Source of the DNA: an uncultured Treponema sp.
Lineage (GTDB): Bacteria > Spirochaetota > Spirochaetia > Treponematales > Treponemataceae
Assembly (NCBI GenBank): GCA_937902125.1
Contig: CALDIB010000016.1
Location: 1-26,606, forward strand
Direction: 5' to 3'
DNA: 26,606 nt
Made by a program: the position numbers and the translations under genes. Under the pieces are notes generated by a model that saw only the letters and a list, made by a program, of their open reading frames with translations, did no database searches and was not told where the DNA came from. Below, piece after piece: positions 1 to 6,228 of the stretch. The stretch's first letter is position 1, and each line of letters starts with the position of its first letter.

Positions 1-1213
1 CGGCGCGGGTTGCGGCAATAGTGTCCTCAACGCGGAACTTCTTTTCCTTCATTTCTGTTTCTGTGGTGGCGCCAACATTGATTACGGCGACTCCGCCGGC
101 CAACTTGGCCAAGCGCTTCTGGAGCTGCTCTTTGTCGTATGTAGAAGTTGACTTTTCAATCTGGTTCTTAATCTCGGCGACGCGCTCAGCTATGGCTTTC
201 TTTGCGCCCGCGCCTCCAACGATTGTAGTGTTGTCCTTGTCAATCTTGACAGACTTGGCCTTTCCAAGCATTGAAAGGTCGGCGTTTTCAAGTTTGATTC
301 CAACTTCTTCTGAAACAACCTGGCCGCCAGTCAAAATGGCGATGTCCTGAAGCATGTCCTTTCTGCGGTCGCCAAAACCGGGAGCCTTTACGGCGCAAAC
401 CTTGATTGTTCCGCGGATTGTGTTCAAGACCAAAGTTGTCAAAGCCTCTCCGTCAACGTCTTCGGCGATGATGACAAGAGAGCGGCCTTCGTTGGCGACT
501 TTTTCCAAAATCGGAAGGAGGTCTTTCATTGTTGAAATCTTTTTGTCGTGAATCAAAATGTAGGGATCTTCAAAATCGGCTTCCATTCTGTCCCGGTCGT
601 TGATGAAGTAAGAGGAAATGTATCCCCTGTCAAACTGCATTCCTTCAACAGTGTCAACAGTTGTGTCCATGTTCTTTGACTCTTCGACTGTGATGACTCC
701 GTCCTTTCCAACCTTCTCAATGGCGTCGGCGAGCATCTTTCCGATTTCCTCGTCGTTGTTGGCGGAAATTGTGGCGATGTGGGTGATGTCGTCAGCGCCC
801 TTAACAGGCTTGGAATTCTTTTTGATTTCGGCGATTGTAAGGGCCACGGCCTTGTCCATTCCCCGCTTTACGGCAATCGGAGTCATTCCGGCGGCCACAG
901 ACTTGAGTCCTTCGCGAACCAAGGCGTAGGCCAAAACTGTGGCGGTTGTGGTTCCGTCGCCGGCGTCGTCGTTTGTCTTGGAAGCGACTTCGCGAACGAA
1001 CTGCGCGCCCATGTTTTCGTAGGGATCCTTAAGCTCAACTTCTTTTGCGACGCTGACTCCGTCCTTTGTGATTGTGGGCGAGCCGTATTTTTTGTCAAGC
1101 ATTACCATGCGGCCGCAAGGTCCAAGCGTAACTTTCACCGCCTTAGCGATTTGCTCGGCGCCTGAAAGCAACTTTTTGCGGGCGTCTTCATTGAACAACA
1201 ACTGTTTTGCCAT
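1..1213 (-). CDS. groEL: GroEL chaperonin, N-terminal 404 residues (3' end outside window)
   Basis: This is the 60-kDa chaperonin that folds cytosolic proteins in an ATP-driven double ring. The reading frame starts MAKQLLFNEDARKKLL and keeps family landmarks: TITKDGVSVAKEVEL, the ATP-site stretch DAGDGTTTATVLA, EGMQFDRGYISSYF, AVKAPGFGDRRK and RLAKLAGGVAVI. The ATG at 1213 follows a GGAG at 7 nt spacing. The frame runs off the left edge, so about 140 C-terminal residues are missing from view. No groES lies upstream; the gene has its own leader. An oddity is GPCGRM at residues 31-36, where the family has GPKGRN (see findings). Identity is certain; organism-level assignment to treponemes rests on recalled similarity to spirochete GroEL. 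Confidence 0.98.
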   Translation of the reverse strand, partial: MAKQLLFNEDARKKLLSGAEQIAKAVKVTLGPCGRMVMLDKKYGSPTITKDGVSVAKEVELKDPYENMGAQFVREVASKTNDDAGDGTTTATVLAYALVREGLKSVAAGMTPIAVKRGMDKAVALTIAEIKKNSKPVKGADDITHIATISANNDEEIGKMLADAIEKVGKDGVITVEESKNMDTTVDTVEGMQFDRGYISSYFINDRDRMEADFEDPYILIHDKKISTMKDLLPILEKVANEGRSLVIIAEDVDGEALTTLVLNTIRGTIKVCAVKAPGFGDRRKDMLQDIAILTGGQVVSEEVGIKLENADLSMLGKAKSVKIDKDNTTIVGGAGAKKAIAERVAEIKNQIEKSTSTYDKEQLQKRLAKLAGGVAVINVGATTETEMKEKKFRVEDTIAATRA

Positions 1214-1287
1214 TACTTTACTCCTATAAATTCCTATACGAAATTTCCGTAGAAATTTTGTTGGAAGATTTTCTTTTTACACCTTTA

Positions 1288-1316
1288 AATTTAATAAAAA
1301 AAAAGCGATTCGACAA
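1288..1316 (-). promoter_or_regulatory. Predicted sigma-70-type promoter for groEL
   Basis: On the minus strand TTGTCG (1316-1311) and TAAATT (1293-1288) are separated by 17 nt. Transcription would begin near 1281 and give a leader of about 68 nt. Neither hexamer is perfect. I looked for a CIRCE operator (TTAGCACTC-N9-GAGTGCTAA) between here and the start codon and did not see one, so HrcA control is not supported by the sequence. Confidence 0.4.
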
Positions 1317-1338
1317 GGGGAATTTTGAAGAATTTTTT

Positions 1339-1443
1339 GGGCGTGTCCCGCCTTGCGGCGGGCCGGGCTTTTCGCGCTTCGCTGTCGCTTCAGCCGCTCC
1401 CTTCGGTTCGCGTCCGGCTGCGCCGCGCCTACAATGCGTAACT
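1339..1443. repeat. GC-rich structured non-coding element
   Basis: A stretch of about 105 bp between the groEL promoter and the methylase gene is far richer in G and C than its flanks. It begins GGGCGTGTCCCGCC and ends near CTACAATGCG. It contains a perfect 6-bp hairpin, CCCGCC (1347-1352), loop TTGC, GGCGGG (1357-1362), followed by further GC-rich self-complementary blocks. Part is open in two frames (1207-1461 and 1353-1559), but neither translation looks like a protein. From memory, similar GGGCGTGTCCCGC...CTACAAT elements are scattered in intergenic regions of Treponema genomes; I could not check this. Confidence 0.5.
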
Positions 1444-1476
1444 ACGTTCCGCTTTATCTAGGAAATTTATTTACTT

Positions 1477-1531
1477 GTCCGCTCACGCGGACTGACAATC
1501 CCTCACGCGGACTGACAAGCCCTCACGCGGA
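1477..1531. repeat. 20-bp tandem repeat (two full copies and one partial)
   Basis: The unit CTCACGCGGACTGACAA[T/G]CC occurs at 1482-1501 and 1502-1521, and its first 9-10 bases recur at 1522-1531, ending one base before the stop codon of the methylase gene (1532-1534). The first copy also forms a hairpin with the base before it: GTCCGC (1477-1482), loop TCAC, GCGGAC (1487-1492). There is no spacer variation, so this is a simple direct repeat rather than a CRISPR. The array sits exactly at the boundary between the AT-rich restriction island and the core sequence. Confidence 0.75.
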
Positions 1532-2347
1532 TTACAACAAAGGCAAATCGATTCCATAATACGGCTCATTGTCATGAATTTCCAATATTTTATTCAACGG
1601 CTTGTCTGAGCATTTTATAATTTTTTCTCTGTATTCAAAACGTATCTTAACATCGTCAATTTCTTCGCGACGTTTTTGAGAGAGTAACAAAAACTCTTCT
1701 TCTTTGTCAATTCCTAAAAAACGGCGGTTCAGCAAACTTGCGGCAATGCCTGTAGTGCTTGCTCCAGTGAACGGGTCTAAAATCCAAGCGTTCTCTTTTG
1801 TGGAAGCAAGAATTATTCTGGCAAGCAGAGGAAGCGGCTTTTGCGTCGGGTGCTTTCCGCAAGATTTTTCCCATTTTGCTATTGCAGGCAAACTCCACAA
1901 ATCGCGCATTTGCGTTCCGCCGTTGATTTCTTTCATCAGTTCATAATTATAATAATGCGTCACTTTCTTGCTTTTTCTTGCCCACAAAATAAACTCTGTG
2001 GAATGAGTGAAAAACTTGCAAGAAAGATTTGGCGGCGGATTTGTCTTTGCCCAAGTGATGCAATTAAGAATGCGAAAATTCAATTCGTTTAACATTTGAG
2101 CCACAGAAAAAATATTGTGATAAGTTCCGCTAATCCAAATAGTGCCGTCTTCTTTTAGCTTGTCGCGACAAAGCCCTAGCCATTTGCGGTTGAATTCGTT
2201 GTCCTTTTCAAAGCCTTGCGATTTGTCCCAATCACCCTTGTTCACGTTCACCTGCTTTCCGCTCTGGACAGAAATTCCGCCATTAGAAAGAAAATACGGC
2301 GGATCGGCAAAAACCATGTCAAATTGAAAATTTATATTGGGAAGCAA
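1532..2347 (-). CDS. DpnA-like adenine-specific DNA methyltransferase, start codon damaged
   Basis: This is a beta-class N6-adenine methyltransferase, the second methylase of DpnII-type loci, which in the type system protects GATC, also in single-stranded DNA. Counting from TTG at 2347, the catalytic DPPY is at 15-18, GKHPTQKP at 164-171 and the AdoMet-binding DPFTGASTTG at 191-200. Family-like sequence continues 24 codons further upstream to 2419 (residues read KDFTLAKGDCLE just before the TTG), but that stretch has no in-frame ATG, GTG or TTG. The nearest ATG (2421-2419, with AAGGGG before it) is out of frame by one missing base. The TTG at 2347 does have an AAAGGAG about 11 nt upstream, so a shortened protein may be made. 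Function of that product is uncertain. Confidence 0.85.
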   Translation of the reverse strand: MLPNINFQFDMVFADPPYFLSNGGISVQSGKQVNVNKGDWDKSQGFEKDNEFNRKWLGLCRDKLKEDGTIWISGTYHNIFSVAQMLNELNFRILNCITWAKTNPPPNLSCKFFTHSTEFILWARKSKKVTHYYNYELMKEINGGTQMRDLWSLPAIAKWEKSCGKHPTQKPLPLLARIILASTKENAWILDPFTGASTTGIAASLLNRRFLGIDKEEEFLLLSQKRREEIDDVKIRFEYREKIIKCSDKPLNKILEIHDNEPYYGIDLPLL

Positions 2348-2427
2348 CTCAAGGCAATCTCCTTTTGCAAGAGTGAAATCTTTGTTTGAAGAACGATAAA
2401 AAGGATGAATTGAAATAACATTGCCCC

Positions 2428-2976
2428 TTATCGATGAGTAGCGATTGAAACAATCTTATAGATATCTTGATGAGCCTTTAACTGCTCAAGTAAATTCTTA
2501 AACATATATGCTTCATGATAATTTGTCTTTTCTTGGAGCATAAGCAATTGTGCAAGCAAAATGAGAAATTTTATACTGTATTCACCTTTTTCGGCAAGTT
2601 CAGAATAACGCAACGATTCTTTGTTAACTTGTTGCAATAACTTTTCCGTATTTAAAGCTTCTGTTCTTTCTTTTTTTGACAACAATGGCGTAACTGAATT
2701 CCAATACTTTAGTAAAAAATCTAAGAACCTGTTTGTTGCATCAGGATTTTCATGTTGCTTTATCAAAATATCAACAGCCCAATGAATATGTTTAGGCGTC
2801 CTCGCTCTTGTCCAATCATTATCCAACAACTGCTTATATTTTATAATCATATCAAACTCAGATAAAGTTCCTTGGTAAACGCCTATTTGAAAATGGTCAT
2901 TAACAGGAAACTGAGTCAACAGAGGCAGTTTTTCTCCCTTTATAATTATCGAACTAGGCATTTCTCTTTTGCCCAT
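2428..2976 (-). CDS. Uncharacterised 182-aa protein inside the restriction-modification operon
   Basis: I do not recognise this protein. It is soluble, with no signal peptide or membrane segment, and is mostly charged and helical in character, with long Leu/Lys/Glu-rich helices after residue 60. The N-terminal third carries PLLTQFPVNDHFQIGVYQGT. It starts at ATG 2976, with TAGGAG of the preceding gene's stop region serving as ribosome binding site, 9 nt after the restriction gene ends (2986). It ends 6 nt before the damaged start region of the second methylase. Its place between R and M genes and its equal AT-richness suggest that it moved with the locus and could be a controller, nuclease-associated or specificity protein, but nothing in the sequence settles this. 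Confidence 0.8.
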   Translation of the reverse strand: MGKREMPSSIIIKGEKLPLLTQFPVNDHFQIGVYQGTLSEFDMIIKYKQLLDNDWTRARTPKHIHWAVDILIKQHENPDATNRFLDFLLKYWNSVTPLLSKKERTEALNTEKLLQQVNKESLRYSELAEKGEYSIKFLILLAQLLMLQEKTNYHEAYMFKNLLEQLKAHQDIYKIVSIATHR

Positions 2977-2985
2977 TTTTTACTC

Positions 2986-3846
2986 CTATTTAAAAACTCT
3001 CTCCATCACGTCATTTTCCATATCAGCAATGCAGTAGATATGCTCCATAACGTCAAAAGTTTCTTCAAGATTATGACGAGCGCTTATCCATCCGTTACCA
3101 TCTGTAAACCAAACGAAAGTGACTCCGTCAATGGTTTCTATTTCCTGAGCAAGCGTCTTATAACTTCTGGAAGTTTCATTTAACTTAGAACCGCCGCTTC
3201 CGTAAAAGTTTGTTTCAATTACATAAATTTGATTTTTTGTTTTTATAACATAATCAAAGCGCTTTTACATTTTTCCTTGATTTGAAATGGCGGACAAATC
3301 AATTCCCCACTTCTCGGAAATTTCGTGTATGTACATTTCCTTAAAGTAATTTTTGTCTTTTATAAAGCCAGCCTTTTTGATGAACGATTCGACCAAATCC
3401 TCCATCAAGTGACCGCCACGATTTTTGCGTCCATTTGAGTCAAGTCCTGTTTCAACACCCGTAACATAATCAAGAAGATTTCCGACAAGATGATTTTGCA
3501 ACAAATCAAAAAGACCTGATTTCTCCATAAACATTGCATAATCAGAAATAGAATGTATTTGCGTCGTAAAATCAAACTGAGTTGTTCCAGACTCATCTGA
3601 AACACAAATTTCAGAATTGCGAACTGCAAGCAAAATCGGAATGCATTTTAAAGTCTCTGGATATTTTTCAAGAAGTTTCTCAAAATCGTTCTTTATATTT
3701 TTAGATCCAATCAAAGAATTAAGTATATTTAGTTCAATTTTTATATTGTCAACATTTCCATAGACTTTTTCAAAGTCAACATAATATGAATAAGTTGCGA
3801 TACTATCCCTAAAAGTGGCAAGCCAGTTTGCGAAATCTCTTTTCAT
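2986..3846 (-). pseudogene. DpnII-family restriction endonuclease interrupted by an in-frame TAA
   Basis: Read through, the frame is 286 codons, matching my recollection of about 288 residues for R.DpnII, which cuts before GATC. Codons 1-193 (3846-3268) contain the GLDSNGRKNRGGHLMEDLVE stretch typical of the family. Codon 194 (3267-3265) is TAA. Codons 195-286 continue without shift: KRFDYVIKT, then IYVIETNFYGSGGSKLNE and RSYKTLAQEIE. These hold the probable catalytic acids, D198 and E211 of a PD-(D/E)xK-like core. No ATG, GTG or TTG follows the stop until near the end, so separate translation of the catalytic part is unlikely. The gene lies 21 nt after dam. Either the enzyme is dead, or the stop is a sequencing error. 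Confidence 0.85.
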
Positions 3847-3867
3847 AAAAATTATTATCCCTAAAAT

Positions 3868-4761
3868 TTAAAACACGCCAGCGATATTGCTAATTAACAA
3901 TTCTTTAATAGCTCCACGCTTTTTTGCATTTGAATTTATCATTCTTGAGGCTGACACTCGCTCAATTGCAAATTTCGAATAAAGGTCATCAAAAAAATTA
4001 TCGTTTTTGTCTGTGTTTTTAGGATCTGAATTACTAGCAAGAACCATAGCTCCTTCACTCGCTATTTCTTCAATAAAATTACCGAGTTCAACCTGTTCCT
4101 TATCTGCAAATTGACTTTCACTATAAGAAGTAAAAGCGGAAGTTTGCGTTATCGGGCGATAGGGCGGGTCGATGTATACAAAAGTTTTGCTGTCAATGAA
4201 TTTTTTTGTCTTTGAATAATCGCCGACCGTCATCTGAACATTCTGTAATAATTCTGAACAAGCGCGCAAATTTTCTTCATCACACAAAAGCGGATTTTTC
4301 GCATTATTAAATGGAACATTGAACAAGCCTTTTGAATTAACACGATACAAGCCGTTAAAACAGGTTTTGTTCAAAAAGATGAATAGCGCGGCCTTCTCAA
4401 GATTTTTCGCTTCATCGACATTGATTTTCAGTTCGTTGTAGCGCTCGCGTTTTTCGTAATAGAAAGCCTTGTTTTCATCCAATGATTGGCTTTTATATTT
4501 GTTTTGATTTTCTGACAACTGTAAAATCAAATCATCGCAATTGTCACGAATCTGTTCATAAGTATTTATGAGCTCTTTGTTTATGTCGTTTATCAAAACT
4601 TTTTTCGGCTGAAATTTGCTTAGAACATCAAAAAGCACAGCGCCGCCGCCAACAAAAGGCTCGCAATATTTTTCGATTTTCTGAGGATACTTTTCTCTAA
4701 TTTCTTCAAGCAATTGGCTTTTTCCACCAACCCATTTTACAAAAGGCCTTGCCAAAGTCAT
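3868..4761 (-). CDS. Dam/DpnM-type N6-adenine DNA methyltransferase (GATC expected)
   Basis: An alpha-class adenine methyltransferase of 297 residues, the normal length for DpnM/Dam. Visible motifs are PFVKWVGGK at 6-14, the AdoMet-binding EPFVGGGAV at 34-42, FNGLYRVNSKGLFNVPFN at 135-152 and the catalytic DPPY at 198-201, followed by ITQTSAFTSYSE. These features are those of GATC methylases. It is the first gene of a leftward operon with the restriction gene, the 182-aa gene and the second methylase. It appears fully intact, so this organism may retain GATC methylation without the nuclease. The start ATG at 4761 sits 6 nt after a TATAAT box, so no Shine-Dalgarno leader is possible from that promoter. 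Confidence 0.95.
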   Translation of the reverse strand: MTLARPFVKWVGGKSQLLEEIREKYPQKIEKYCEPFVGGGAVLFDVLSKFQPKKVLINDINKELINTYEQIRDNCDDLILQLSENQNKYKSQSLDENKAFYYEKRERYNELKINVDEAKNLEKAALFIFLNKTCFNGLYRVNSKGLFNVPFNNAKNPLLCDEENLRACSELLQNVQMTVGDYSKTKKFIDSKTFVYIDPPYRPITQTSAFTSYSESQFADKEQVELGNFIEEIASEGAMVLASNSDPKNTDKNDNFFDDLYSKFAIERVSASRMINSNAKKRGAIKELLISNIAGVF

Positions 4762-4767
4762 ATTTTA

Positions 4768-4796
4768 ATTATACTGCATTTCCAATAGAAAATCTA
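4768..4796 (-). promoter_or_regulatory. Promoter of the DpnII-type operon, leaderless geometry
   Basis: TATAAT lies at 4773-4768, with a weak TAGATT at 4796-4791 and a 17-nt spacer. With the -10 box 6 nt before the ATG, the expected transcription start is the A of the ATG itself. The -35 hexamer directly abuts that of the divergent hydrolase promoter. Confidence 0.55.
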
Positions 4797-4825
4797 TAGC
4801 AAAACAACACGAACCGCGCTACAAT
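4797..4825 (+). promoter_or_regulatory. Promoter of the alpha/beta hydrolase gene, leaderless geometry
   Basis: TAGCAA (4797-4802), a 17-nt spacer and TACAAT (4820-4825) lie 8 nt before the ATG at 4834. It is back to back with the methylase promoter: the two -35 hexamers touch at 4796/4797. The same hexamer pair and spacing recur in front of the Hpt gene. Confidence 0.5.
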
Positions 4826-4833
4826 AATCCAAA

Positions 4834-5673
4834 ATGGGATATATCCGAAGAGGAACTTTGCGCTTTATGAACCACACCCCCGCCACACAAACCATCTGCA
4901 CCTCCTCCGCGCAATGCGAATGCGCCGTTTTTGGGCGCGGCGCAAAGCCGCTTGTAATTTTGCCGGGGCTTTCCATAAAAAGCCTTATGCCCTTTGCGCG
5001 CGCAGTGGCCGACCGCTACCAAAAATTTTTGGACGGCTATAAAATTTATTTGTTGGACCGGCCGCTGGAGCCGCCACAAAATTGCGGCGCGGATTTTTTG
5101 GCGCAAGCGGCGGCCGAAGCCTTGGACTCGCTTGGCGTTAAAGGCGCTTGCGTCGTGGGAATTTCCGCCGGAGGAATAGCGGCCCAGGCGCTCGCTAAAA
5201 GCCGCCCCGACTTGACCGCAAAGCTTTTTTTGGGCTCGACATGCGCAAAAATGACGGACACTGCCGCCGCGATCATAGAAGGCTGGGCGCGCTTGGCGGA
5301 AGAAGAAAAGCTTTTAGAGCTTAACCAAGCCTTTGCCCAAGCGGTCTACACCCCCAGCTTTTACGAGCGCTACAAAGACGCGATTATGGCTTCCTTAGCC
5401 GGAGCGACAAGCGCAGACCTAAAGCGCTTCGCCACTTTTGCGCGCGCCCTTTTAGGCTTTGACGCGTCCGACATTCTTCCTAAAATAAAATGCCCAATCC
5501 TTGCCGTAGGCGCGGGCCTTGACAAAATCTTCGGCGCGGACGCCGCTCCACAAATCGCGCGCCTTGCCGGAACTTCCGCCCGTTCCTGCGTGTACAAAAA
5601 CTACGGCCACGCGGTCTACGACGAAGCCCCCGACTACCCCGACAGAATCCTCGCCTTCTTTGCCGAAAGCTAG
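4834..5673 (+). CDS. Alpha/beta-fold hydrolase
   Basis: A 279-residue soluble serine hydrolase of the alpha/beta fold with an apparently complete catalytic triad. The nucleophile is S111 in GISAGG, the acid D230 in VGAGLDKIFG, and the base H259 in NYGHAVYDEAP. LPGLS at 43-47 sits where the oxyanion-hole strand is expected, and a helical cap spans about 140-210. There is no signal peptide, so it is cytosolic. The substrate cannot be told from the sequence; esterase, lipase-like and C-C hydrolase roles are all possible. The first ATG (4834) is 8 nt from the -10 box; an alternative ATG at 4867 keeps all domain residues. It is transcribed alone, divergently from the restriction operon, and its base composition is again that of the core genome. 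Confidence 0.9.
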   Translation: MGYIRRGTLRFMNHTPATQTICTSSAQCECAVFGRGAKPLVILPGLSIKSLMPFARAVADRYQKFLDGYKIYLLDRPLEPPQNCGADFLAQAAAEALDSLGVKGACVVGISAGGIAAQALAKSRPDLTAKLFLGSTCAKMTDTAAAIIEGWARLAEEEKLLELNQAFAQAVYTPSFYERYKDAIMASLAGATSADLKRFATFARALLGFDASDILPKIKCPILAVGAGLDKIFGADAAPQIARLAGTSARSCVYKNYGHAVYDEAPDYPDRILAFFAES

Positions 5674-5680
5674 GAATGAC

Positions 5681-5715
5681 TTCAAGACCAAACCGCCACC
5701 CCTTTTTGTCTTGAA
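5681..5715. repeat. Perfect 8-bp inverted repeat after the hydrolase gene
   Basis: TTCAAGAC (5681-5688) and GTCTTGAA (5708-5715) flank a 19-nt loop containing CCACCCCTTTTT. It starts 7 nt past the hydrolase stop and ends 19 nt before the rnhA -35 box. It lacks a T-run after the stem, so it is not a classic terminator; it may be a weak terminator or an operator. Confidence 0.4.
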
Positions 5716-5734
5716 CTGATTTAGCGCGTTTCGC

Positions 5735-5763
5735 TTGCAGATTCGCAAAAAAAGCGCTAGAAT
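5735..5763 (+). promoter_or_regulatory. Predicted promoter for rnhA and the two downstream genes
   Basis: TTGCAG (5735-5740), a 17-nt spacer and TAGAAT (5758-5763) precede the rnhA ATG by 18 nt. Unlike most promoters in this window it leaves room for a short leader with a GTGGGG ribosome binding site (5772-5777). Confidence 0.5.
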
Positions 5764-5781
5764 AAAGACGAGTGGGGAAAA

Positions 5782-6228
5782 ATGGAAATCGTAATTTACA
5801 CTGACGGCGGCTGCTCTGGAAATCCGGGGCCTGGCGGCTGGGGAAGCGTCGTTTTGGCAAACGGAAGCGAAACCCGACTTTCAGGCGGCGAAAAAAACAC
5901 CACAAACAACAGAATGGAATTGACGGCCGCCATCGAAGCCTTGAAATTTTCCGCGGCCAATTTTTCATCAAGCGACGACATCAGCGTTTTTAGCGACAGC
6001 CAATATGTCAAGAACGGAATCACCAGTTGGATAAAATCTTGGAAGGCCAAGGGCTGGAAGAACGCGGCCAAGCAGCCGGTAAAAAACCAAGACTTGTGGA
6101 TGGAATTGGATTCTCTGGCCCAAAAATTCAGCGACCTAAAATGGAATTGGGTCAAGGGCCACGCCGGAATCAAATACAATGAAATTTGCGACTCTCTTTG
6201 CGGAATGGAAATTGAAAAAAGAAAATAA
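5782..6228 (+). CDS. rnhA: Ribonuclease HI
   Basis: Cleaves the RNA strand of RNA-DNA hybrids, for example R-loops and primer remnants. At 148 residues it is close to the usual bacterial length. The catalytic carboxylates are all present: D8 in IYTDGGCSGNPGPGGW, E46 in NNRMELTAAIEAL, D72 in VFSDSQYV and D137 in NEICD, together with the flexible-loop H127 in KGHAG. The basic handle region around WIKSWKAKGWK (83-93) is also present. The start ATG follows GTGGGGAAAA. Its 3' end overlaps the presumed start of the next gene on the same strand, so the three genes 5782-8220 probably form an operon. Confidence 0.97.
   Translation: MEIVIYTDGGCSGNPGPGGWGSVVLANGSETRLSGGEKNTTNNRMELTAAIEALKFSAANFSSSDDISVFSDSQYVKNGITSWIKSWKAKGWKNAAKQPVKNQDLWMELDSLAQKFSDLKWNWVKGHAGIKYNEICDSLCGMEIEKRK

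Noticed and set aside
1214..1290. CIRCE operator or riboswitch in the groEL leader
   Set aside because: No TTAGCACTC/GAGTGCTAA dyad and no convincing multi-stem structure was seen in the AT-rich leader.
1482..1531. CRISPR-like array
   Set aside because: The 20-bp units are directly adjacent with no variable spacers, and no cas genes are near.
1207..1559. Two short plus-strand open frames over the GC-rich element and tandem repeats
   Set aside because: Their products consist of low-complexity Arg/Ala/Ser and translated repeats; the DNA is better explained as a structured non-coding element.
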